Assembly: GCA_014860845.1 (NCBI GenBank)
Contig: JACZIY010000691.1
Span: 1 to 13,139, forward strand
Length of the DNA: 13,139 nucleotides
From: Anaerolineaceae bacterium
GTDB taxonomy: Bacteria > Chloroflexota > Anaerolineae > Anaerolineales > Anaerolineaceae
Reading direction: 5' to 3'
The notes beneath the pieces were generated by a model, which saw only the letters and a program-made list of their open reading frames with translations, was not told the origin of the DNA and did not search any database. This document shows, one piece after another, positions 7,036 to 13,139 of the stretch. How positions within the stretch are numbered: position 1 is the first letter of the stretch; every line of letters begins with the position of its first letter. The translations under genes and the position numbers were made by a program.

Positions 7036-10000
7036 ATGCCACCTGAAAATCGATTGATGATCCACATGCTGGGGCAACCTCGTGTTTTTTGGGGAGATCA
7101 GCCACTTAATATTCAACGAAAACTGGCGCGTATTTTTATTTATTACTTAGCTTGCCAGAAATCGATGATTGGGCGTAGCGATCTGGTGGTGGAATTCTGG
7201 CCAGATTCACCCAATTCTCGTCAACATTTACGTGATCTGTTGAGTAAGTTGCGTGCTGAATTACCTGATCCGGATATTATCCGTACTGATCGTGATTGGA
7301 TTGGCCTGGATTATGCAAAAGTCAACTCGGATGTGCTGGTATTCGAAGATTTATACGAACAGCTTTCTCTACCATTTTTGAATATCGAGAATCGCCCATT
7401 ACCCGAGGCAATCTATCAGAAAATGTTAAACGCCATCCATATGTGGGAAGCACCGGCATTTTTGTATGGAACACCATTATTGGATAGCAATGAGCTGAAT
7501 GAATGGATTTCTAAGAAAAACCGTAAACTTCGTTACAAAAGGTTAAGCCTGATGATGCGTATTTCTCAGCATTTGATTGCAAAAGGTGATCTGGAAAGTG
7601 CACTGACCTGGCTGGAGATGGTAAACGAAGATGATGACAATTATGACTTTCCCCAGGTGATATATAACCGTCTGGATGTTCTCTATCATTTGGGCAGACT
7701 CTCCGAGGCATATGAGTTTGGCCTGCTTTTTACAGACCAGATTAAAACAAATTGGTTCTCTGAATACCGACTGGCGTTTGAGACCTTGATGAAGCGCATC
7801 GAAAATGAACGCATCCAGAATGCGATACGAATACAACCTCCCGCACGATCAACTAGGGGCAAAAATATACCTTTTGTAGGCAGAGATGACCTGATGATAC
7901 AAATTCACAGGGCTTACCGTCGCGACAATATCGTTGTTTTATCCGGAGAAACAGGATTTGGTAAATCGCGCCTGTCGGTTGAATTCATAAACAGTTTAGC
8001 CACTCCTACCCCTGTCTTTTCCATGGAAGCAGTTTATTCTGAGCGAAATTTTGCTTTTCATGCCATTATTGAACATTTACGCCAGACTTTGAACATGAGT
8101 GATTGGCAGAAAATTGAGAAGTTTTGGATTTCTCAGCTTTCTTTTCTCATGCCTGAATTGCAGAGCCAGCTGGAACATAAATCAGATTTATTTAACCTGG
8201 TTGAAAATCAGCAACTCAGTTTGTATGAAGCCTTTCGTCAGGTGCTTTTAACACTTGCAGGAAAACAAAAGATATTAATCAGTGTGGAAAACGCGCAATG
8301 GTTGGACAAAGAAACAATTGGATTATTTTCTTACCTAACCCACAGACATTTTTTCAGTGAAAAGGCACATCTGGTATTGCTACTGGGCAATGATGAACTC
8401 AACGTGCCTGTTCTGAACTACCTGAAAGATCCAGCCTGGGTCAGTCAGATTGCGTGGTTTCAGATACCACCATTAGATCTGGATGCTATTTCGAATATCG
8501 CACTCTATTTGTTGCGAAAAAAGCTTTCGGAGCAACAAACACAACATCTCTTGGATGCAACTGGGGGCAATCCGCTATTTGTGATTGAAACTTTGCAGAT
8601 GATTTTGGAAAAACCGGATCAATTAACTGAATTGTCGTGGGATCAGATCCCGTTATCAGGTGTGGTTCAGATTGTAATTCGCGAGCGGTTGAGTTATCTT
8701 TCTAAAAATGGCCGGCAGGTTTTGGATTGTGCTGCACTTGTGGGAACAGATTTCAGCTTTGATTATGTTGAGGTCATGATTGATCTTCAGGAAAGCGCAT
8801 TGGTATCAGCCTTCGATGAATTAATTGATAAAGGTAACATAGAGATTATTTCGCAAATTCATCAGCCATTACGGTATAAATTCAAACAGACATTCATTCG
8901 GGATGTGGTCTTACAAGGACTCAGCCAGACACATAAGCAGATTCTGCACAAGCGCCTGGCAGATTTCTTACTAACCAGAATCGCGGAAAAGAAGGCGGCT
9001 GATGAATTTGCGAATCTTGGTTACCATTTAGGCCGGGCTGGAAAGATTGAACAGGCATTCCAGTATTGGATTGAAGCAGCAGAATTATTCAATAATGCTG
9101 ACATTAATCAGAAAGCAAACTATGCTTTCGAGCAGGCATACCTTATATCTCAAAATCTCAACTTTGATATCACTGATGAACAACTGTTTAAATTATGGGT
9201 GGGTTGGGGCGAATTGGCAAACAAAATGAATGATTTTAAATCAGCGACTGAATATTATCATCATGCAGTTGAGGAAGGCTTATATCGCAGTTCCTCTTTG
9301 TTGATCGGGAGCGGTTTGAGCGGAGAAGGTTATTTATTTCTGATGCGTGGGTTGCCTAATCAGGCAAAACAATATCTGGAACAAGCTGCTTTGCACTTGA
9401 AAGACGGATCGGTTTCAGAATATATTCGCAATAGTATTCGTATAATGCTCACACATCTGTATTATTTTGACTTGCAAGCCTGTATCAGGGAATATGACTC
9501 AATTGCCTGGTTGGAGAACCAGATGAAGACTGAGAATGACCTTCTGATATTTGCCAGTCTTCAAAGTACTTTAGCATTGACGTACACTTTATCCGGAAAA
9601 TTTAAAGAAGCAGAAATTGAAGCCAATAAATCCATTCAAACTGCCTTACGGTTAAAAAATCCCACGTTACGGATTGAAAACGAATTTTCTCTTGGGCTTG
9701 GTTATTATTACCAGGGATTGTATAAAAAATCTTTGGATAAATTTGGTCTGGTAATCCAAATTGCTGAATCCAATTATTATTGGCGCTTTGTTTTGGAAAC
9801 ACTTTCGGTGATCAATCGTGTCTTTTTTGCGTTGGGGAAAACGTATCAATGTCTGGAAAATATTCAGAACGGATATGCGCTGGCAAAGGTATATCAATAT
9901 ACAGGTATGCATAGCATTTTGATCAATTCGGAAGGAAGATTGTATGCAGCATTTGGGAGATATGAGAAAGCAATAAGCTTGTTTGAGGAATCACTCAAAT

Positions 10001-10551
10001 TCAGCCATAATAAGCGCGATGTATTGCTCAATCAAATGTGGATAGGTGTCTCCAAAACCTTAATGGGTGAACTTGAAAATGGAGTAAAGATATTACAACA
10101 AGTAGTTAAGGATGTGGAATCTCAGCAATTAATCCAAATTCAGACTGAATCCAAAGCGCGGCTTGGATTGGCTTTGTATTTGCAAGGTGATATTCAGGAA
10201 GCCATCGAATTATTGGCTGAGATTTCAACCCAATCACATCAATTTGGATTTGCTGCTGCAGGAACGGCTTATGCCTTTGTGCGTGCACAGGAAGCCTTGC
10301 GCAAGCTAGAACCTGAGGTTGCGAAAGAGATGGCAGAAGTGATCATGTCAAAAGCTAATCAAGAAGAGTCTCCCTGGTTAGAGTGGCATGCATTGGAAAT
10401 CATGATTGCAGCTGAAAAATTAGCGGGGAAATCCTTTAAGAAATATTTAAGTCAAAAACAATTAATTCTACGAAATTTGAACCAATCGAAACCACAAGGT
10501 CTTGATTTGTCTCTCAATTCGAATTCACCTCCACTTTTTGTATTAGTGTAG
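7036..10551 (+). CDS. SARP/BTAD-like regulator with STAND-type ATPase and TPR repeats
   Basis: A 1171-residue multidomain protein. Residues about 8-95 look like an OmpR-type winged helix (MLGQPRVFWGDQPLNIQRKLAR, then RQHLRDLLSKLR). Residues about 100-262 resemble the BTAD helical region of SARP activators. The ATPase begins with FVGRDD (280-285), Walker A GETGFGKS (304-311) and ILISVENAQWLD as the Walker B region (about 413-424), where the usual DD is E418/N419. A winged-helix region near 530-620 and a long TPR superhelix (about 650-1150) follow. No C-terminal LuxR helix-turn-helix is seen, so DNA binding would be N-terminal, as in AfsR. Such proteins are thought to turn ligand- or protein-sensing by the TPRs into ATP-gated transcription control. 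Hand-counted lines give about 37-43% GC against 48-50% for sampled lines of recN and mutS2. ATG 7036 follows RecN by 18 bases without a Shine-Dalgarno; M8 or M11 are alternative starts. Confidence 0.82.
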   Translation: MPPENRLMIHMLGQPRVFWGDQPLNIQRKLARIFIYYLACQKSMIGRSDLVVEFWPDSPNSRQHLRDLLSKLRAELPDPDIIRTDRDWIGLDYAKVNSDVLVFEDLYEQLSLPFLNIENRPLPEAIYQKMLNAIHMWEAPAFLYGTPLLDSNELNEWISKKNRKLRYKRLSLMMRISQHLIAKGDLESALTWLEMVNEDDDNYDFPQVIYNRLDVLYHLGRLSEAYEFGLLFTDQIKTNWFSEYRLAFETLMKRIENERIQNAIRIQPPARSTRGKNIPFVGRDDLMIQIHRAYRRDNIVVLSGETGFGKSRLSVEFINSLATPTPVFSMEAVYSERNFAFHAIIEHLRQTLNMSDWQKIEKFWISQLSFLMPELQSQLEHKSDLFNLVENQQLSLYEAFRQVLLTLAGKQKILISVENAQWLDKETIGLFSYLTHRHFFSEKAHLVLLLGNDELNVPVLNYLKDPAWVSQIAWFQIPPLDLDAISNIALYLLRKKLSEQQTQHLLDATGGNPLFVIETLQMILEKPDQLTELSWDQIPLSGVVQIVIRERLSYLSKNGRQVLDCAALVGTDFSFDYVEVMIDLQESALVSAFDELIDKGNIEIISQIHQPLRYKFKQTFIRDVVLQGLSQTHKQILHKRLADFLLTRIAEKKAADEFANLGYHLGRAGKIEQAFQYWIEAAELFNNADINQKANYAFEQAYLISQNLNFDITDEQLFKLWVGWGELANKMNDFKSATEYYHHAVEEGLYRSSSLLIGSGLSGEGYLFLMRGLPNQAKQYLEQAALHLKDGSVSEYIRNSIRIMLTHLYYFDLQACIREYDSIAWLENQMKTENDLLIFASLQSTLALTYTLSGKFKEAEIEANKSIQTALRLKNPTLRIENEFSLGLGYYYQGLYKKSLDKFGLVIQIAESNYYWRFVLETLSVINRVFFALGKTYQCLENIQNGYALAKVYQYTGMHSILINSEGRLYAAFGRYEKAISLFEESLKFSHNKRDVLLNQMWIGVSKTLMGELENGVKILQQVVKDVESQQLIQIQTESKARLGLALYLQGDIQEAIELLAEISTQSHQFGFAAAGTAYAFVRAQEALRKLEPEVAKEMAEVIMSKANQEESPWLEWHALEIMIAAEKLAGKSFKKYLSQKQLILRNLNQSKPQGLDLSLNSNSPPLFVLV

Positions 10552-10586
10552 ACAAAATAATAAAAAATCTGATAAAATTTGTCTAC
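10548..10586. repeat. 9-base inverted repeat at the end of the regulator gene
   Basis: GTAGACAAA (10548-10556) pairs perfectly with TTTGTCTAC (10578-10586) across a 21-base AT-rich loop. The left arm contains the regulator's TAG stop. It is not followed by a T-run, so it does not look like a standard terminator. It could protect the mRNA 3' end or be a protein-binding site. Confidence 0.6.
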
Positions 10587-10673
10587 GCTTTGTCAATGGC
10601 AGCGGTGTATAAATAGATTATCTTTTTCATTGCGAAATTGGGCTCGAGTGGAAGGGGTCTCAGCCGCAGAAAG

Positions 10674-10717
10674 AGGTCGGTAGTGTTCAGGGGAATTCAC
10701 TATCGACCTGTTTTTTT
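10674..10717 (+). terminator. Intrinsic terminator downstream of the regulator
   Basis: AGGTCGGTAGTG (10674-10685) and CACTATCGACCT (10698-10709) form a 12-pair stem with one G-U pair and a 12-base loop. The run TTTTTTT (10711-10717) follows. It ends + strand transcripts from the regulator, 123 bases past its stop. The T-run overlaps the MutS2 stop codon on the other strand. In that direction the hairpin also directly follows the gene, but only a poor U-tract comes after it, so termination of mutS2 there would be weaker. Confidence 0.88.
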
Positions 10718-13139
10718 AATCACCTTTCAGAAAAGAGATCGTGACACCTTCGCCACCTTCACGTTCGACACCACTCTCCCAATGATCGACGTACTGGTTC
10801 TTGCTGAGCGCATCTCTTACCACCTGGCGTAATTTGCCGGTACCTTTTCCATGGATAATGCGTACAAAGGGCATGCCGGATAGATAAGCGGATTCAATGA
10901 AATTGGATAGTCCAGCCAGTGCATCCTCAGCTAATTGACCTCGCAAGTCCAATTCCATGCCCGGGGAAGGATGGAGAATGGATGGCGGTTGGCTGGGACT
11001 CTCGTCCAAACTCTGGAGAGCTTTGCGTACACTGGAACGCATTTTGGGTTTGGTCTCTTCTTCTGTCTGTTTCCGGGCGTCGCTGGCGCGTTGAACATCG
11101 TGAGCAGCGGCACGGACTCGCAAATTGCCGATTTGGACTTCGAGCTCATCAGCTGAAATGGCAGTAATCACCGCCTGCATCCCCAGAGAGCGAACCATAA
11201 CTTTCTCTCCCAGACGCAACGGTTGCTCATCCAGGGTGGGATGTCCACTTTTTCGTACGGGCGGCAGATTGACTTCCTCCTGTATATCGCTCACCTTTTC
11301 TTCGATACTCTTCAAGGCGTCCAGGGGTTGGCGTGCACGGGCCAGCTCTTTACGCAAGTCGAGTAATTCGCGCTGCAATTTGTCTACTTCATCTTCTGCT
11401 GCCTGGCGGGCTTTATCCAGAATGGCAAGACGCTCATCCTCAATTTCTTCCAGGCGCTTGTTCAATTGGCGTTCGAGCCGACGGGCTTCACTGCGGGAGA
11501 TCTCCGCTTTGTGGCGTTCCTTGCGTGAGATGCTGCGCTGGCGATGAATTTCATTCAACAAATCTTCAGCTTTCAGCTCGGTGGGGTCAACCATGCTACG
11601 CGCATCTTCGATGATTTCTTTGGGCAATCCCAGTCTCTCACTGATTGCCAGGGCGTTAGAACGCCCGGGAAGACCGACCATTAAATTATAGGTCGGTCGT
11701 AATGTACGCAGATCAAATTCCATGCTGGCATTGATCAAACCAGGCGTGTTGTGTGCAAATGCTTTCAACTCTGGGTAATGGGTGGCAATCAGACAGGTAA
11801 TACGGCGTTTAACCAGATAGGAAAGCATGGCGCGTGCCAGGGCTGATCCTTCCTGTGGATCCGTGCCGGACCCGAGTTCATCCAGCAGTACCAGACTTCG
11901 GGAATTGGCTCGCTTGAAGATGCGGGTTATGTTGGTGATGTGTCCCGAGAAGGTGGATAAAGATTGCTCAATGGACTGTTCATCGCCAATATCGGCGAAG
12001 ATATCCTGAAAAACGCACAGGCTTGAACCGGATTGTGCCGGGATATGCATGCCAGATTGTGCCATCAATGCCAGTAAACCAACCGTTTTAAGACTGACCG
12101 TCTTACCGCCAGTGTTCGGACCGGTAATCACCACACCGAAGGTGTGCTGGTCGAGTTCCACATCAATAGGTACCACGGTTTTGGGATCCAGTAACGGATG
12201 TCGGGCGTTACGCAAAGCGATGGTGCTACCGGGATGATCTTCACCACGGGGGATAAATTGCACCAGCATTGGTTCGGCTGCATCCAGATCCTCAGCATAT
12301 TTTGCCATCATTAATCCCAGATCGAAGCGGGACAATGCATCCACAATGTTGCGAATCTGTACCACTTCAGCACCGATCATATCACTGAGTTCGAGTAATA
12401 TTCGCCGGATCTCATCCCGCTCTGCCAGCTGGAGTTCATGCCAGCGGTTGTTAAGTTCCACAGTGACCAGTGGTTCCACAAAAAGGGTGGCACCGGAAGC
12501 AGATTGGTCATGGATGATGGCGTTAATGCGGCCTTTAAATTCGGAACGCAGGGGAATGACATAGCGGCCATTGCGCTGGGTGATGAGCGTTTCCTGCAAC
12601 ATCTTGCTCTTGTGAGGATCTGCAATGATCTGGTTTAGCTTAGAAAGTAAACGATCATGCGCAACTTTTATCTCGCTGCGAATGGACGCTAATTTTTGAG
12701 AAGCATTATCGAGCACATCACCCCGTTCAGAAATGACACGTGAAATCGCCTCGATGATTCCGGGAGGAGGGGGAAGCTCCTGTCCTAATTGTCCCAGCAA
12801 TGGTAATGTTTCTGCCTGTTCCAGCAAGGTGCGGCTCAGGTCACGGGCGGCTGACAGTGTGTAACGGATGCTGAGCAATTCAGTGGTCTCCAACATACCA
12901 TGTTGGGCGGCACGGTTTGCCAGGGGACGCACATCCCGGCTGCCACCAATGGTGATATCTGCTTCCGTGCTGAGTAAATGACGGGTTTCGGTGGTGAAAG
13001 CCTGACGTTCTCTGGCTGACGGCAACTCACTACTGGGATGGATATTACGAGCGAGCTCCGCTGAAGCACTGAAAGCAGCATAGGAACTCAATTTCTCGAG
13101 AACTTTTTCAAATTCAAGGGTGTGAAGTGTTTTTACGTC
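10716..13139 (-). CDS. mutS2: MutS2 (Smr-domain ATPase), 5' end beyond the window
   Basis: The frame stays open to the right edge, giving 807 visible residues (numbered from there). It begins DVKTLHTLEFEKVLEKL, the usual MutS2 N-terminus, so only a codon or so is missing; a TTG start at 13091 would lose 16 conserved residues. Order: MutS-like lever/clamp region, then ATPase with GPNTGGKT (340-347), DELGSGTD starting at D420/E421, and THYPELKAFA. A charged coiled coil (about 520-620) and a beta-rich linker (KOW-like) follow. The C-terminal Smr domain has LDLRG (730-734) and HGKGTGK (763-769). MutS2 lacks the mismatch-reading domain of MutS1. It has been linked to suppression of recombination and, in Bacillus, to rescue of collided ribosomes; the Smr domain can cleave nucleic acid when LDxR and HGKG are intact, as here. 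The gene converges on the regulator, separated by a terminator. Confidence 0.95.
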   Translation of the reverse strand, partial: DVKTLHTLEFEKVLEKLSSYAAFSASAELARNIHPSSELPSARERQAFTTETRHLLSTEADITIGGSRDVRPLANRAAQHGMLETTELLSIRYTLSAARDLSRTLLEQAETLPLLGQLGQELPPPPGIIEAISRVISERGDVLDNASQKLASIRSEIKVAHDRLLSKLNQIIADPHKSKMLQETLITQRNGRYVIPLRSEFKGRINAIIHDQSASGATLFVEPLVTVELNNRWHELQLAERDEIRRILLELSDMIGAEVVQIRNIVDALSRFDLGLMMAKYAEDLDAAEPMLVQFIPRGEDHPGSTIALRNARHPLLDPKTVVPIDVELDQHTFGVVITGPNTGGKTVSLKTVGLLALMAQSGMHIPAQSGSSLCVFQDIFADIGDEQSIEQSLSTFSGHITNITRIFKRANSRSLVLLDELGSGTDPQEGSALARAMLSYLVKRRITCLIATHYPELKAFAHNTPGLINASMEFDLRTLRPTYNLMVGLPGRSNALAISERLGLPKEIIEDARSMVDPTELKAEDLLNEIHRQRSISRKERHKAEISRSEARRLERQLNKRLEEIEDERLAILDKARQAAEDEVDKLQRELLDLRKELARARQPLDALKSIEEKVSDIQEEVNLPPVRKSGHPTLDEQPLRLGEKVMVRSLGMQAVITAISADELEVQIGNLRVRAAAHDVQRASDARKQTEEETKPKMRSSVRKALQSLDESPSQPPSILHPSPGMELDLRGQLAEDALAGLSNFIESAYLSGMPFVRIIHGKGTGKLRQVVRDALSKNQYVDHWESGVEREGGEGVTISFLKGD

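Noticed and set aside
13089..13091. TTG at 13091 as the start of MutS2.
   Set aside because: The frame continues without a stop to the window edge and encodes the conserved TLHTLEFEKVLEKL segment, so the gene begins outside.

Overview
The window most likely comes from a Chloroflexota bacterium, probably of the Anaerolineae type. This is inferred from gene content (a DUF3467 protein, a prokaryotic translin, B-box zinc-finger membrane protein, SARP/STAND-type ATPase regulator) and moderate GC; no marker RNA is present. There are ten full-length protein genes and two partial ones. All run on the + strand except the last (MutS2), which converges from the right edge. I see no tRNA, rRNA, CRISPR array, insertion sequence or prophage gene, and no gene-free stretch longer than 300 bases.

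Layout. (1) 1-282: the C-terminal end of a TM1586-type nitroreductase. Its last codons carry a perfect -35/-10 promoter (TTGACA, 17 bp, TATAAT), with small inverted repeats in the spacer, reading into a 160-base leader. (2) 466-2708: a tightly packed nucleic-acid cluster: ssb, a DUF3467 protein, a translin/TRAX-family protein, and a Cas4-like PD-(D/E)XK nuclease split over two adjacent membrane-anchored genes. The last four genes overlap or touch at start/stop codons. (3) 2804-3847: a YpdA-like flavin disulfide-reductase-family protein with its own Shine-Dalgarno and a weak promoter. (4) 3874-7017: NAD kinase, a B-box zinc-finger membrane protein and RecN, closely spaced. (5) 7036-10551: a 1171-residue regulator with an N-terminal winged-helix/BTAD region, a STAND-like ATPase and a long TPR array, more AT-rich than its neighbours. 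(6) 10552-10715: a convergent intergenic region with a 9-bp inverted repeat and a strong intrinsic terminator. (7) 10716-13139: MutS2 on the - strand, running off the right edge.

The common theme is DNA/RNA maintenance: SSB, translin, a Cas4-like nuclease, RecN and MutS2, with NAD kinase and a flavoprotein supplying redox context. The most unusual item is the split Cas4-like nuclease. The first cysteine and the motif-I histidine lie in one small membrane peptide. The D/E-K core, QxxxY motif and the other three cysteines lie in the next. The predicted membrane topologies would put both halves on the cytoplasmic face. Its linkage with ssb, DUF3467 and translin is the best candidate here for an undescribed system.
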